NCBI GenBank assembly: GCA_945873505.1
Contig: CAMCDQ010000021.1
Span: forward strand, 1 to 35,843
Length of the DNA: 35,843 nucleotides
Direction of reading: 5' to 3'
DNA from: Chitinophaga pinensis
Lineage (GTDB): Bacteria > Bacteroidota > Bacteroidia > Flavobacteriales > Flavobacteriaceae
The position numbers were made by a program, and so were the translations under genes. Positions 1-9,836 of this stretch are shown piece by piece. The notes beneath the pieces were generated by a model, which saw nothing but the letters and a program-made list of their open reading frames with translations, was not told where the DNA came from and did not search any database. Position 1 is the stretch's first letter, and the number at the start of each line of letters is the position of its first letter.

Positions 1-90
1 CATTGAAAAAGTGGCTAAAACACTATAAAAAAAAGGGCTTTCAAATTTGAAAGCCCTTTTTTTTATAGTGTTTTAGCCACTTTTTCAATG
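1..90. repeat. Perfect 90-bp palindrome at the window edge
   Basis: Bases 1-45 are the exact reverse complement of 46-90. The centre is the hemL terminator stem, but the identity extends through bases 63-90, which encode the last residues of HemL, so bases 1-28 are a mirror copy of coding sequence. A natural terminator would not copy the gene end. I infer a fold-back at a contig end, where assembly or polymerase turned round at the hairpin. Bases 1 to about 30 should not be trusted as genomic neighbours. Confidence 0.9.
27..64 (-). terminator. Rho-independent terminator of hemL
   Basis: An 11-bp stem (GGGCTTTCAAA paired with TTTGAAAGCCC, 35-56) is flanked by eight A and eight T residues, so it can act in either direction. 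It begins at the hemL stop codon. The outer part of the palindrome is probably artefactual, but the stem and the T tract nearest hemL look genuine. Confidence 0.75.
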
Positions 91-1349
91 GCGCGAATTG
101 TGAAATCTAAATCTTCATAGGTCAATGCATCGGTTATAAACCAAGTTTCATAAGCCGATGGAGCAATATAAATGCCTTCGTTTAACAAACCGTGAAAAAA
201 TTTCTTGAACGTTTCATTATCGCCTTTTGCAGCACTTTGAAAATCAACAACGGGTTCGGCGTCAAAATGAACCGAAATCATAGAACCAATTCTGTTTATT
301 GTAAAATCAATACCATTAGTTAAAAGTGCTTTTTGAATTCCGTTTTCTAAATAAATGGTTTTTTCTGAAAGTCGTTGAAAAACCGCTTCATCTTCATTTA
401 ACGCTTTCAACATTGCCAATCCCGCAGCCATCGCCAAAGGATTCCCCGACAAAGTTCCCGCTTGATACACTGGCCCTAAAGGCGCTAAATAATTCATTAT
501 TTCTGCTCTTGCGGCAAATGCACCAACTGGCAATCCACCACCAATTACTTTTCCAAAAGTGACTATATCGGCTTTAACATTTAGCAATTCTTGAACACCA
601 CCTTTTGCCAATCGGAAACCTGTCATTACTTCGTCAAAAATTAATAGAATAGCATTCTCGGTACAAATTTGGCGTAACGCTTCTAAAAAACCTTTATTTG
701 GCGCAATACAACCCATATTACCTGCAACTGGCTCAATTATTATTGCCGCAATTTCATTTTTATTCGCTTCAATAAGTACTTTTACACTTTCAATATCATT
801 ATATTTTGCCAATAACGTGTCTTTTGCTGTTCCTTCAGTGACACCTGGACTATTTGGCGAACCAAAAGTTACCGCTCCGCTACCCGCTTGTATCAAAAAA
901 GAATCCGAATGACCGTGATAACAACCAGCAAATTTTATTATTTTATCTTTTTTAGTAAATCCACGGGCCAAACGAATGGCGCTCATACACGCTTCTGTTC
1001 CTGAATTTACAAAACGGATTTTATCAATTCCAGGTACCATTTTTATCGCTAATGCAGCAATTTGAGTTTCTATTTCTGTGGGCATTCCAAATGAAGTTCC
1101 CAATTTTGCTTTTTCAATAACAGCAGCTACAACTGGCGGAAAAGCATGCCCCAAAATCATTGGTCCCCAAGAATTTATATAATCTATAAATCGGTTGCCA
1201 TCTTCATCAAATACATAGGCGCCCTTTGCACTTTTCGCAAAAATTGGTGTTCCTCCAACGGCTTTAAACGCTCGAACTGGCGAATTTACACCTCCTGGTA
1301 TTACTTTTTCTGCTTCCGCAAATAATTGACTGCTTCTTTGATACAACAT
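63..1349 (-). CDS. hemL: Glutamate-1-semialdehyde 2,1-aminomutase
   Basis: This enzyme converts glutamate-1-semialdehyde to 5-aminolevulinate in the C5 route to haem; it is cytoplasmic and PLP-dependent. The 428 residues match the usual family length. The start has the conserved [12 protein letters not shown] segment, the region VNSGTEA (114-120) binds the cofactor phosphate, FDEVMTGFR (238-246) is the class III aminotransferase aspartate motif, and Lys267 in [15 protein letters not shown] is the expected Schiff-base lysine. It is the last gene of a minus-strand group, 25 bp after the glucosaminidase gene, and ends in a strong hairpin terminator. The stop codon lies inside the window, so the gene is complete although the sequence just beyond it is suspect. 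Confidence 0.97.
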   Translation of the reverse strand: MLYQRSSQLFAEAEKVIPGGVNSPVRAFKAVGGTPIFAKSAKGAYVFDEDGNRFIDYINSWGPMILGHAFPPVVAAVIEKAKLGTSFGMPTEIETQIAALAIKMVPGIDKIRFVNSGTEACMSAIRLARGFTKKDKIIKFAGCYHGHSDSFLIQAGSGAVTFGSPNSPGVTEGTAKDTLLAKYNDIESVKVLIEANKNEIAAIIIEPVAGNMGCIAPNKGFLEALRQICTENAILLIFDEVMTGFRLAKGGVQELLNVKADIVTFGKVIGGGLPVGAFAARAEIMNYLAPLGPVYQAGTLSGNPLAMAAGLAMLKALNEDEAVFQRLSEKTIYLENGIQKALLTNGIDFTINRIGSMISVHFDAEPVVDFQSAAKGDNETFKKFFHGLLNEGIYIAPSAYETWFITDALTYEDLDFTIRAIEKVAKTL

Positions 1350-1374
1350 TTTTATTTGATATTTGTGATGTTAT

Positions 1375-2223
1375 TTATTCAACAATTAAAATCTGACCTA
1401 TGGAAAGCACATTGTCGGAAATATTATTTTTCTTTTTTAAATCATCGATTGATACATTAAATTTCTTTGAAATAGAATATAACGTATCGCCTTGTGATAC
1501 CTGATATTCTTTGAAGTTTGATTTGGACTGATTGGAAGTAACAACGTATTCGGTGCCGAGAACTTCTGAGTCATATTGATCCAAATGATAGCGTTCAATA
1601 ATGGCAATTAATTTTTCAGGATATTTTGGATCTGTAGCATAACCAGCAGCTTTCAACCCTTTTGCCCAGCCTTTATAATCGTCTTTTTCTAATTTAAATA
1701 ATGGCTCGTACCATTTTCTTCCTTTTAGAAAAAGTGCGTGGTCATTATAGGATTCACTTGCTTGATTGTATTTTCTAAAACATTCTTGAGCGCTGTCATC
1801 ATCATATTTTACTGAAGCACCCGTCCAATCTTTATGACATTTTATCCCAAAATGATTGTTTGCCAAAGAACTTAGAGGGCCAGTTCCAGCACCCGATTCT
1901 AAAATTCCTTGCCCAAGGCAAATGCTTGATGGGATTCCGAATTGTTGCATGTTGTTTTTCGCAATGTCTTTAAATTTGGCTATATACGCCAAAACAATTT
2001 CGGTGGTAACCTTTACTCTTGTTGTGGCTTCAAGAATTTCAGTATTTAAAGAATTATTATCCGAAGAATTACTTGTTGAAGTCTTATTTTCATTTGATTT
2101 TTTTACAACAACATTGATATGAGGTTGAGACTTACCTGATTTTGTGGTTTGAATTACAACTCTTTTAGATCCGCAGCTTATCACAAATAAAACAACAAAA
2201 AGTAGGGCCGATTTTCTAATCAT
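1375..2223 (-). CDS. Glucosaminidase-family peptidoglycan hydrolase lipoprotein with LysM domain
   Basis: A predicted cell-envelope hydrolase of peptidoglycan glycan strands. Residues 1-17 form a lipoprotein signal ending in VISC, with Cys17 as the lipidation site. A Ser/Asn-rich linker (about 18-65) follows. Residues about 75-215 resemble the GH73/glucosaminidase fold, with Glu109 in QGILESGAG as likely catalytic acid and NNHFGIKC as a conserved family segment. Residues about 239-282 are a single LysM domain (YQVSQGDTLYSISKKF) that should bind the glycan. The start codon overlaps the stop of the upstream gene by one base (TAATG), which implies translational coupling. Whether the bond cut is that of a glucosaminidase or a muramidase cannot be told from sequence. 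Confidence 0.88.
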   Translation of the reverse strand: MIRKSALLFVVLFVISCGSKRVVIQTTKSGKSQPHINVVVKKSNENKTSTSNSSDNNSLNTEILEATTRVKVTTEIVLAYIAKFKDIAKNNMQQFGIPSSICLGQGILESGAGTGPLSSLANNHFGIKCHKDWTGASVKYDDDSAQECFRKYNQASESYNDHALFLKGRKWYEPLFKLEKDDYKGWAKGLKAAGYATDPKYPEKLIAIIERYHLDQYDSEVLGTEYVVTSNQSKSNFKEYQVSQGDTLYSISKKFNVSIDDLKKKNNISDNVLSIGQILIVE

Positions 2224-3128
2224 TATATAACAATTAATGGTAAATTTTTATTTTTAAGATTCTTATTCATTGCTTCTATCCCTTGTAACCCGCCTGTGTG
2301 AATGGCTAGTATTTTTGCTTCTTTCGGAAAATATCCTTTATTGATTAAATCAAAAATTCCAAACATCATTTTACCAGTATAAATTGGATCTAATGGAATA
2401 TTGGTTTGCTCATGAAAATCATTTATAAAACGGATTAATGCTGCATTTATTTTCGCGTAACCTCCAAAATGATAGTCCAATTGTACTTCCCAATTTGAAT
2501 TCGATACAAATTTACGAATATCATCTGACAAAAAATCACCTTTTAATGCTGGAAAACCAATTATTTTTTGATTGTGTTTTGCCGAGTTGATTAATCCGGA
2601 AATTGTTCCGCCTGATCCAATTGCGCAACAAATATGAGTAAAATCATAATCTTCGGGTGTTATTATCTCTTCACATCCTTTCACAGCAAGTGAATTTGTT
2701 CCACCTTCTGGCACTAAATAAAAATCGCCATGGTTTTCTTTTAATTCATCAATAAATGAAAGCGTTGTTTTGGTTCTGTAGGCTTCACGTGTTACAAATT
2801 CAAATTTCATTCCACAATTTTGAGCAAAAGTCAACGTGGGGTTTTCTGAAATTTTAAATTCCAATTCCTCCCCACGAATTATTCCAATAGTTTCGATGTT
2901 ATTTTCCTTTCCAGCATACGCAACTGCGGCAATATGATTTGAAAAAGCACCGCCAAAAGTGAGCAATTTTGTTTTCCCTTCTGCTTTTGCTTGAAGCAAA
3001 TTATATTTTAACTTTCTGAATTTATTCCCTGAAATAAAAGGATGAATCAAGTCTTCGCGTTTAACATGCAAAGTGATATCATTTGGAAATGGAAGATTTA
3101 TTTGTTGGTTGAAAACCTTAAATTTCAT
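2223..3128 (-). CDS. PLP-dependent 1-aminocyclopropane-1-carboxylate deaminase / D-cysteine desulfhydrase family protein
   Basis: A fold-type II PLP enzyme of 301 residues. The segment VKREDLIHPFISGNKFRKLKY holds the likely Schiff-base Lys36 in SGNKFRKL, and TFGGAFSNH is the substrate/cofactor loop typical of the ACC deaminase and D-cysteine desulfhydrase group; GSGGTISG binds the phosphate. Most bacterial members near this branch are thought to desulfhydrate D-cysteine rather than deaminate ACC, so the substrate is left open. It is first in a three-gene minus-strand group with the glucosaminidase and hemL. A TACCTTTG promoter box lies about 20 bp upstream of the start. Confidence 0.85.
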   Translation of the reverse strand: MKFKVFNQQINLPFPNDITLHVKREDLIHPFISGNKFRKLKYNLLQAKAEGKTKLLTFGGAFSNHIAAVAYAGKENNIETIGIIRGEELEFKISENPTLTFAQNCGMKFEFVTREAYRTKTTLSFIDELKENHGDFYLVPEGGTNSLAVKGCEEIITPEDYDFTHICCAIGSGGTISGLINSAKHNQKIIGFPALKGDFLSDDIRKFVSNSNWEVQLDYHFGGYAKINAALIRFINDFHEQTNIPLDPIYTGKMMFGIFDLINKGYFPKEAKILAIHTGGLQGIEAMNKNLKNKNLPLIVI

Positions 3129-3146
3129 ATATAATGCAATTTATTA

Positions 3147-3154
3147 CAAAGGTA
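3147..3154 (-). promoter_or_regulatory. -7 promoter box before the deaminase-glucosaminidase-hemL group
   Basis: The minus strand reads TACCTTTG, an exact match to the Bacteroidota -7 consensus TAnnTTTG, 18 bp before the start codon. No well-placed -33 TTG is visible. The same box precedes der and era. Confidence 0.55.
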
Positions 3155-3264
3155 ACTCATATCAAGTTAAAACATATTTAAATTAATAGAAACCATTGCA
3201 AAACAAACTATTGATAATTCAAAGAAAAATTACAAATTCACTTTTATTAAATATTTCGTAACTA

Positions 3265-3297
3265 TACTTTACTTTCACTTTAAAGTTTATAAATTTG
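3265..3297 (+). promoter_or_regulatory. Promoter and possible operator before the DUF5522-hutU pair
   Basis: TAAATTTG at 3290-3297 matches TAnnTTTG. TACTTTACTTT (3265-3275) sits where a -33 element or operator would be, followed by the 10-bp palindrome ACTTTAAAGT (3277-3286). The box ends only 5 bases before the ATG at 3303, so the transcript could be leaderless. The 11-base motif recurs twice at the crotonase gene promoter. Confidence 0.55.
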
Positions 3298-3302
3298 TAG
3301 GT

Positions 3303-3479
3303 ATGAAGGAAACTGATAATGAAGAAAAATTAACAGAAGGTGAAGATTATTATATTACACCCGAAGGCTATAAATGTTTTACCGAAAAACACCATTTAAA
3401 ACGCGGATATTGCTGCAAAAGTGGCTGTCGCCATTGTCCCTATGGTTTTGACAAAAAAACAAATGAAATTAGAAAATAA
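3303..3479 (+). CDS. DUF5522 family small cysteine-rich protein
   Basis: A 58-residue protein below the usual ORF cut-off. It begins MKETDNEEKLTEGEDYY, then YYITPEGYKCFTEKHHLKRGYCC and KSGCRHCPYGF. The motif CCxxxCxxCPYGF gives four clustered cysteines (plus one at the earlier YKCF), suggesting a metal site or redox role. I recognise it as the DUF5522 family, which has no assigned function. It lies 19 bp before urocanate hydratase on the same strand and shares its promoter, so a link to that enzyme is possible but unproven. The ATG at 3303 is the only in-frame ATG. Confidence 0.85.
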   Translation: MKETDNEEKLTEGEDYYITPEGYKCFTEKHHLKRGYCCKSGCRHCPYGFDKKTNEIRK

Positions 3480-3498
3480 GGTAATTTAAATTCAAGAA

Positions 3499-5475
3499 AT
3501 GACGTTTCAAGAACAAATTAAAGAAGGAATTCCATCTGTTTTACCTCAACCAAAAAGGTTTGAAACAGAAATAAATCATGCACCAAAACGAAAAGAAATA
3601 TTATCGGCAGAAGAGAAAAAGTTAGCGCTACGCAATGCGTTACGGTATTTTGAACCAAAAGATCATACGGTTTTAATTAAGGAGTTCTCTGAGGAATTAG
3701 AAACCTACGGAAGAATTTACATGTACCGTTTGCGTCCCGAATATGAAATGTATGCACGTCCAATATCAGAATATCCTGGAAAAAGTGAGCAAGCAAAAGC
3801 CATCATGTTGATGATTCAAAATAATTTAGATTATGCAGTAGCACAACATCCACATGAATTAATTACTTATGGAGGTAATGGTGCCGTTTTTCAAAATTGG
3901 GCTCAATACCGTCTGACGATGAAATATTTATCTGAAATGACCGACGAACAAACATTGACGATGTATTCTGGTCACCCTATGGGATTATTTCCTTCTCACA
4001 ACGAAGCCCCACGAGTGGTGATTACCAATGGAATGGTAATCCCAAATTACTCAAAACCTGATGATTGGGAAAAATTTAATGCATTAGGTGTTTCACAATA
4101 CGGGCAAATGACAGCTGGAAGTTACATGTATATTGGTCCGCAAGGAATTGTTCACGGAACTACAATTACAGTTTTGAATGGTTTTAGAAAAATTAAAAAA
4201 AGTCCTTCTGGAGGTTTATTTTTAACCTCTGGTTTGGGTGGAATGAGCGGAGCACAACCAAAAGCTGGAAATATTTCAGGTTGTATTTCGGTTTGCGCCG
4301 AAGTAAATCCCAAAATTACGCATCTTCGTCATGATCAAGGTTGGGTAAATGAAATTATTGAAGATTTAGATGAATTGGTCAAAAGAGTGGCAATAGCGAA
4401 AGCCAATAAAGAAATTGTTTCAATAGCATTTCTTGGAAACAGTGTTGAGGTTTGGGAAAAATTCGATGAAGATAACATCCATATCGATTTGGGAAGCGAT
4501 CAAACTTCCTTACACAATCCTTGGGCTGGCGGTTATTATCCAGCAGGAATTTCTTTTGAAAAAGCAAATGAAATGATGACTAACAATCCTGAGCTATTTA
4601 AAGAAAAAGTGCAAGAATCGCTGCGAAGACATGCAGCTGCAATCAACAAACACACTTCAAAAGGAACGTATTTCTTTGATTATGGAAATGCTTTTTTATT
4701 AGAAGCTTCTCGAGCTGGTGCAGATGTAATGGCAGGAAACGGAATCGATTTCAAATATTCGAGTTATGTCCAAGATATTATGGGACCAATGTGTTTTGAT
4801 TATGGATTTGGTCCTTTTAGATGGGTTTGTGCCTCTGGGAAACCAGAAGATTTAGCCAAAACTGATGCCATTGCTTGTCAAGTTTTAGAAGAAATGATGC
4901 AACATTCTCCCATTGAAATTCAACAACAAATGGCGGACAATATTCATTGGATAAAAGGGGCACAGGAAAATAAATTGGTTGTGGGTTCTCAAGCTCGAAT
5001 TTTATATGCAGATGCTGAAGGACGTGTGAAAATTGCCGAAGCATTCAACCAAGCAATTGCAAATGGAGAAATTGAAACAGTCATTTTAGGGCGTGATCAC
5101 CATGATGTTTCAGGAACTGATTCTCCATACCGTGAAACATCAAATATCTATGATGGTTCACGATTTACAGCGGATATGGCAATCCAAAATGTAATTGGAG
5201 ATAGCTTTCGTGGTGCCACTTGGGTATCTATTCACAATGGTGGTGGCGTAGGTTGGGGCGAGGTAATTAACGGTGGATTTGGTATGGTTCTTGATGGTAG
5301 TAAAGAAGCTTCAAAGCGCTTACAATCAATGCTTTTTTGGGATGTAAACAATGGAATTTCAAGACGAAGTTGGGCGCGAAATGAAGGCGCTATTTTCGCA
5401 ATTAAAAGAGCAATGGAAGCCGAACCGCTTCTAAAAGTTACACTTCCAAATCTTGTTGACGATTCTTTGTTTTAG
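3499..5475 (+). CDS. hutU: Urocanate hydratase
   Basis: It hydrates urocanate to imidazolone propionate, the second step of histidine breakdown, using tightly bound NAD+. At 658 residues it belongs to the longer type, about 100 residues more than the roughly 557-residue Pseudomonas enzyme. Conserved features are YGGNGAVFQNW (124-134), YSGHPMGLFPSH (156-167), the NAD-binding glycine-rich stretch TSGLGGMSGAQPKAG (243-257), and FGPFRWVC with Cys444, which matches the catalytic cysteine region. No hutH, hutI or hutG is present in the window, so the pathway genes are dispersed here. The only partner is the DUF5522 gene immediately upstream. Confidence 0.96.
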   Translation: MTFQEQIKEGIPSVLPQPKRFETEINHAPKRKEILSAEEKKLALRNALRYFEPKDHTVLIKEFSEELETYGRIYMYRLRPEYEMYARPISEYPGKSEQAKAIMLMIQNNLDYAVAQHPHELITYGGNGAVFQNWAQYRLTMKYLSEMTDEQTLTMYSGHPMGLFPSHNEAPRVVITNGMVIPNYSKPDDWEKFNALGVSQYGQMTAGSYMYIGPQGIVHGTTITVLNGFRKIKKSPSGGLFLTSGLGGMSGAQPKAGNISGCISVCAEVNPKITHLRHDQGWVNEIIEDLDELVKRVAIAKANKEIVSIAFLGNSVEVWEKFDEDNIHIDLGSDQTSLHNPWAGGYYPAGISFEKANEMMTNNPELFKEKVQESLRRHAAAINKHTSKGTYFFDYGNAFLLEASRAGADVMAGNGIDFKYSSYVQDIMGPMCFDYGFGPFRWVCASGKPEDLAKTDAIACQVLEEMMQHSPIEIQQQMADNIHWIKGAQENKLVVGSQARILYADAEGRVKIAEAFNQAIANGEIETVILGRDHHDVSGTDSPYRETSNIYDGSRFTADMAIQNVIGDSFRGATWVSIHNGGGVGWGEVINGGFGMVLDGSKEASKRLQSMLFWDVNNGISRRSWARNEGAIFAIKRAMEAEPLLKVTLPNLVDDSLF

Positions 5476-5517
5476 TGAAATAACAAACCAGTACTTAATA
5501 TATAAATTCAAATTATT

Positions 5518-6048
5518 ATGAAAGCAATTAAAATTATTCCCGTATTTATGCTACTCATTTTGAGTTCTTGCAGCTCTGTTAGAGTAAATTCAGATTATGA
5601 TAATAATGTAGATTTCAGTCAATACAAAACCTACGCTTTTCAAAAAAGCGGAGTGGATAAAGTAGAAATTTCAGACTTAGACAAAAAAAGAATTCTTAGA
5701 GCCATAGATGTTGAAATGGTAAAAAAAGGATTTACAAAAAGTGAAACACCTGATTTATTAGTTACTATTTTCACTAAGGAAAGAGAGCAAATTGATGTGA
5801 ACCAATACAATACAAGCTGGGGTTACGGATGGGGTTGGGGTTGGAATCCGTATTTATGGGGAGGTCAAACCTACGTTACTTCATCTACAGAAGGCACACT
5901 TTTCATTGATTTAATAGATGCTAAGAAAAAAGAACTTGTTTGGCAAGGGGAAGGTGATGGCTATTTGACAAAAGTTCGAAGCGAAAAAGAAGCTAGAATT
6001 AATGAGTTTGTTTCAAAAATATTAGCTCAGTTTCCACCAGAAAAATAG
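5518..6048 (+). CDS. DUF4136 domain lipoprotein
   Basis: A 176-residue envelope lipoprotein of unknown role. The signal peptide ends LSSC with Cys18 as the lipidation residue. The following DYDNNVDFSQYKTYAF is the typical opening of DUF4136. A Trp/Gly-rich patch (about 100-117, with WGYGWGWGWNPYLWGG) precedes the C-terminal half, which contains FIDLIDAKKKELVWQGEGDG, also characteristic. It lies 42 bp after hutU and is followed by a clear terminator, so it may be the last gene of that transcript, though its function need not be related. Confidence 0.88.
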   Translation: MKAIKIIPVFMLLILSSCSSVRVNSDYDNNVDFSQYKTYAFQKSGVDKVEISDLDKKRILRAIDVEMVKKGFTKSETPDLLVTIFTKEREQIDVNQYNTSWGYGWGWGWNPYLWGGQTYVTSSTEGTLFIDLIDAKKKELVWQGEGDGYLTKVRSEKEARINEFVSKILAQFPPEK

Positions 6049-6101
6049 TTTAACTTTATTGCTTCCGAACTACTTCAAAAGTAATAAAAGCAAATTTATT
6101 A

Positions 6102-6128
6102 ACCTCCCAACACGGGAGGTTTTTTTAT
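6102..6128 (+). terminator. Rho-independent terminator after the DUF4136 gene
   Basis: ACCTCCC (6102-6108) pairs with GGGAGGT (6114-6120) across a 5-base loop and is followed by a run of T. It ends the hutU-DUF4136 transcript. Confidence 0.85.
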
Positions 6129-6268
6129 TATAAAAAATCAAAAAAATAGTTAAGTGTCGTAAATAAATTAATTACAAGTATATGATTATCAATTATTTAC
6201 ACATATAAACAAACCTTTTAACACTGTAAAGCAATTGAAATTAAGAAAGTTAGGTTGCAAAACAACAT

Positions 6269-6276
6269 TAATTTTG
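6269..6276 (+). promoter_or_regulatory. Candidate -7 box before ilvD
   Basis: TAATTTTG matches TAnnTTTG, 52 bp before ilvD. The nearest TTG (6255-6257) is only 11 bp away, shorter than the usual 17-23, so the pairing is weak. I see no leader peptide or riboswitch in the 280-bp gap from 6049 to 6328 beyond this and the terminator. Confidence 0.35.
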
Positions 6277-6328
6277 TTGACAAAATAAAATTATAATACT
6301 TAGCTATAAGTTATAGTAATAAAAAAAT

Positions 6329-8008
6329 ATGGAATTAAATAAATACAGTAAAACCGTTACTCAAGATCCAACACAACCCGCAGCACAAGCAATGCTCTAC
6401 GGTATTGGCTTGACCGATAAAGAATTAGCGCAACCTTTTATTGGAATTGCTTCGATGGGTTATGACGGTAATACTTGTAATATGCATTTGAATCACCTTG
6501 CATCCTACATAAAAGCGGAAATAAATGCCGCTGAAATGGTCGGTTTAATTTTTAATACAATTGGAATTAGTGACGGAATTACAAATGGAACTGACGGAAT
6601 GCGATATTCATTGGTAAGTCGAGAAATCATAGCCGATAGTATTGAAAGTGTTGTTGCAGGTCATTATTATGATGCTGTAATAGCAGTTCCGGGTTGCGAT
6701 AAAAACATGCCTGGTTCCATAATTGCAATGGGAAGATTAAATCGTCCCTCAATTATGGTGTATGGAGGCACTATTGCTCCAGGGAAATACCAGGGAAAAG
6801 ACTTGAATATCGTTTCTGCTTTTGAAGCTTTAGGAGAAAAAATTGCGGGAAAAATATCTGAGGATGAATTTAAAGGAATAATTAAAAATTCTTGCCCCGG
6901 AGCAGGTGCATGTGGTGGAATGTACACAGCAAACACTATGGCTATTGCAATTGAAGCACTTGGAATGAGCCTCCCCTACTCGAGTTCAAACCCAGCTGTG
7001 AGCCACGAAAAAATTGAAGAATGCAAACAGGCAGCACATTTTATAAAATTACTTTTAGAAAAAAATATTTGTCCGAAAGACATTATGACTTTCGAAGCTT
7101 TTGAAAATGCAATTACGACATTAATTGCTTTAGGAGGAAGTACGAATGCGGTTCTGCATATTATTGCTATGGCAAAAAGTATTGGAGTAAAAATTACGCA
7201 AGATGACTTTCAGAGAATTAGTGATACAACTCCATTAATTGCCGATTTTAAACCAGGTGGTAATTATTTGATGCAAAACCTTCACGAAAAGGGCGGTGTT
7301 CCAATGGTGTTGAAATACCTTTTAAGCAAAGGAATGCTTCACGGAAATTGCATCACAGTTACGGGAAAAACATTAGCAGAGAACTTAAAAAATATTGTTG
7401 ATATCGATTTTGAGGAACAAAACATCATTCGTCCAATTGAAAATCCGATTAAAAAAACTGGACATCTTCAAATACTATATGGGAATTTGGCCGTCAAAGG
7501 TTCAGTAGCAAAAATAACTGGAAAAGAAGGTGAAAAATTCACAGGACCAGCTAAAGTATTTGATGGTGAAAAAGAACTTATTCAAGGAATTGAAGATAAG
7601 AAAATTAAAGCGGGCGACGTAATTGTTATTCGCTATGTAGGACCAAAAGGCGGGCCTGGAATGCCTGAAATGTTGAAACCAACTTCTGCAATTATTGGAG
7701 CGGGATTAGGAAAAAGTGTTGCTTTAATTACTGATGGAAGATTCAGCGGTGGAACTCACGGATTTGTAGTTGGTCATATTACTCCCGAAGCCTACGATGG
7801 CGGAACAATTGCGCTTGTAAAGGACGAAGACATCATTGAAATTGATGCTGTAAACAATACTATTCACCTTGCGATTTCTGATGAAGAATTAGAAAAAAGA
7901 AGACAACTATTTGTCACACCGCCTTTAAAAGTAACCAATGGTGTTTTGTATAAATATACCCGATTGGTAAAAGACGCATCGGAAGGTTGTGTAACTGACG
8001 AAGCTTAA
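6329..8008 (+). CDS. ilvD: Dihydroxy-acid dehydratase
   Basis: It dehydrates 2,3-dihydroxy-isovalerate and -methylvalerate to the 2-keto acids, the third common step of valine and isoleucine synthesis. The 559 residues match the family. Iron-sulphur ligands are visible as Cys50 (GNTCNMH), Cys123 (GCDKNMPG) and Cys195 ([12 protein letters not shown]). The C-terminal half has [11 protein letters not shown] and [15 protein letters not shown], both signature segments of IlvD/Edd. It opens the ilvDBNCA cluster; the gap to ilvB is 32 bp. Confidence 0.97.
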   Translation: MELNKYSKTVTQDPTQPAAQAMLYGIGLTDKELAQPFIGIASMGYDGNTCNMHLNHLASYIKAEINAAEMVGLIFNTIGISDGITNGTDGMRYSLVSREIIADSIESVVAGHYYDAVIAVPGCDKNMPGSIIAMGRLNRPSIMVYGGTIAPGKYQGKDLNIVSAFEALGEKIAGKISEDEFKGIIKNSCPGAGACGGMYTANTMAIAIEALGMSLPYSSSNPAVSHEKIEECKQAAHFIKLLLEKNICPKDIMTFEAFENAITTLIALGGSTNAVLHIIAMAKSIGVKITQDDFQRISDTTPLIADFKPGGNYLMQNLHEKGGVPMVLKYLLSKGMLHGNCITVTGKTLAENLKNIVDIDFEEQNIIRPIENPIKKTGHLQILYGNLAVKGSVAKITGKEGEKFTGPAKVFDGEKELIQGIEDKKIKAGDVIVIRYVGPKGGPGMPEMLKPTSAIIGAGLGKSVALITDGRFSGGTHGFVVGHITPEAYDGGTIALVKDEDIIEIDAVNNTIHLAISDEELEKRRQLFVTPPLKVTNGVLYKYTRLVKDASEGCVTDEA

Positions 8009-8040
8009 CAAAAATAATTACGATATTAAAATATAAAAAA

Positions 8041-9798
8041 ATGGCTAATTCTGAAACAGCAACTGCCCCAAAGACAGTAAAATTAGAACCTAAAAAATTA
8101 ACAACAACAGGAAGTTTAGCAGTTATTGATGCTTTATTATCTGAATCCGTTGATTTAATATTTGGTTATCCAGGCGGTGCAATTATGCCGATTTACGATG
8201 CTCTTTACGACTTTAATGACAAACTAAGTCACATTTTGGTGCGTCACGAACAAGGTGCCATTCACGCAGCGCAAGGATATGCAAGAGTGAGCGGAAAAAC
8301 GGGAGTTGTATTTGCAACAAGTGGCCCTGGTGCAACCAATTTGGTTACCGGATTAGCAGATGCACAAATAGATTCCACGCCATTAGTTTGTATTACAGGT
8401 CAGGTTTTTGCCCATTTATTAGGCACCGATGCTTTTCAAGAAACAGACATCATCAATATTACGATGCCCATCACGAAATGGAATTACCAAATTACAGATG
8501 CTTCTGAAATACCTGAAATTTTAGCGAAAGCTTTTTATATAGCAAAAACTGGTCGTCCAGGTCCAGTTTTAATTGACATTACAAAAAATGCACAATTGCA
8601 ATTGTTTGAATATATTGGTTACAGACCGTGCATTCACATTCGCAGTTACCGCCCCGAACCAATTGTTCGAATGGAATATATCGAAAAAGCCGCTACTATA
8701 ATCAACAATGCAAAAAAACCATTTGTGGTTTTTGGACAAGGTGTTATACTCGGAAATGCAGAAAAAGAATTCACAAATTTCATTGAAAAAGCGGGACTTC
8801 CAGCTGCATGGACGATAATGGGAATGAGCGCTATGCCAACGGATCATCCACTTGGCGTTGGAATGTTAGGAATGCACGGAAATTACGGACCAAATGTTTT
8901 GACTAACGAATGTGATGTTTTAATTGCCATTGGAATGCGATTTGATGACCGAGTTACTGGGCGTTTGGATAAATATGCAAAACAAGCACAAATTATTCAT
9001 TTGGATATTGACCCGGCTGAAATTGATAAAAACGTAAAAACCACAGTTCCAGTTTGGGGAAATTGTAAGGAAACATTGCCCCTATTAACTGAATTATTGG
9101 ATACAAAAACACATCCCGAATGGATGAATGAATTTGAAATTAGAAAAGAAAAAGAAACTTCAACTTTGATAACCAAAGAACTAAATCCAACGGAAGGTGG
9201 ATTGACAATGGGAGAAGTTATGAATGTTTTGAATGAATTAACAGATGGAAACGCCATTATTGTTACGGATGTTGGGCAACACCAAATGGTAGCTTGTCGT
9301 TATACCAAACAAAATATTTCACGTAGCAATATTACGAGTGGAGGTTTAGGCACAATGGGTTTTGCTCTTCCAGCAGCAATTGGAGCAAAATTTGGTGCAC
9401 CCGAAAGACACGTTGTTGCCATAATGGGTGATGGTGGAGCACAAATGAACATCCAAGAATTAGGAACGATTATGCAATTTAAATCCAATGTTAAAATTCT
9501 GATTTTGAATAATAGCTTTCTTGGAATGGTGCGCCAATGGCAAGAATTATTCCACGAAAAAAGATATTCTTTCACCGATATTCAAAGTCCCAATTTTGTA
9601 AAAGTGGCCAATGCTTATGGAATTGATGGAAAACAAATTTCTAAAAGGGAAGAATTAAAAGCTAGTTTGAAAGAAATGCTAGACCATCCAAGTTCGTTTT
9701 TATTAGAAGTAGCAGTACTTCACGAAGACAATGTGTTTCCGATGGTCCCGCAAGGAAAAGGAGTTGCAGAAATTGTATTAAGCAAAGAAGAAATTTAG
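8041..9798 (+). CDS. ilvB: Acetolactate synthase, large (catalytic) subunit
   Basis: A ThDP- and FAD-dependent enzyme forming acetolactate or acetohydroxybutyrate from pyruvate. Its 585 residues fit the biosynthetic type. An N-terminal tail of about 20 residues is followed by the ThDP-binding domain, where Glu70 in VRHEQGA is the cofactor-activating glutamate; GDGGAQMNIQELGT then NNSFLGMVRQWQ form the C-terminal ThDP/Mg site. It pairs with the regulatory subunit encoded 38 bp downstream. Confidence 0.97.
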   Translation: MANSETATAPKTVKLEPKKLTTTGSLAVIDALLSESVDLIFGYPGGAIMPIYDALYDFNDKLSHILVRHEQGAIHAAQGYARVSGKTGVVFATSGPGATNLVTGLADAQIDSTPLVCITGQVFAHLLGTDAFQETDIINITMPITKWNYQITDASEIPEILAKAFYIAKTGRPGPVLIDITKNAQLQLFEYIGYRPCIHIRSYRPEPIVRMEYIEKAATIINNAKKPFVVFGQGVILGNAEKEFTNFIEKAGLPAAWTIMGMSAMPTDHPLGVGMLGMHGNYGPNVLTNECDVLIAIGMRFDDRVTGRLDKYAKQAQIIHLDIDPAEIDKNVKTTVPVWGNCKETLPLLTELLDTKTHPEWMNEFEIRKEKETSTLITKELNPTEGGLTMGEVMNVLNELTDGNAIIVTDVGQHQMVACRYTKQNISRSNITSGGLGTMGFALPAAIGAKFGAPERHVVAIMGDGGAQMNIQELGTIMQFKSNVKILILNNSFLGMVRQWQELFHEKRYSFTDIQSPNFVKVANAYGIDGKQISKREELKASLKEMLDHPSSFLLEVAVLHEDNVFPMVPQGKGVAEIVLSKEEI

Positions 9799-9836
9799 GA
9801 TTACCCAATTTATATGGAAATCTAAAAAATAGTAAA

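Noticed and set aside
6049..6328. Riboswitch or leader-peptide attenuator before ilvD
   Set aside because: No short ORF rich in Ile/Val/Leu codons and no terminator-antiterminator pair was found; only the upstream gene's terminator is structured.
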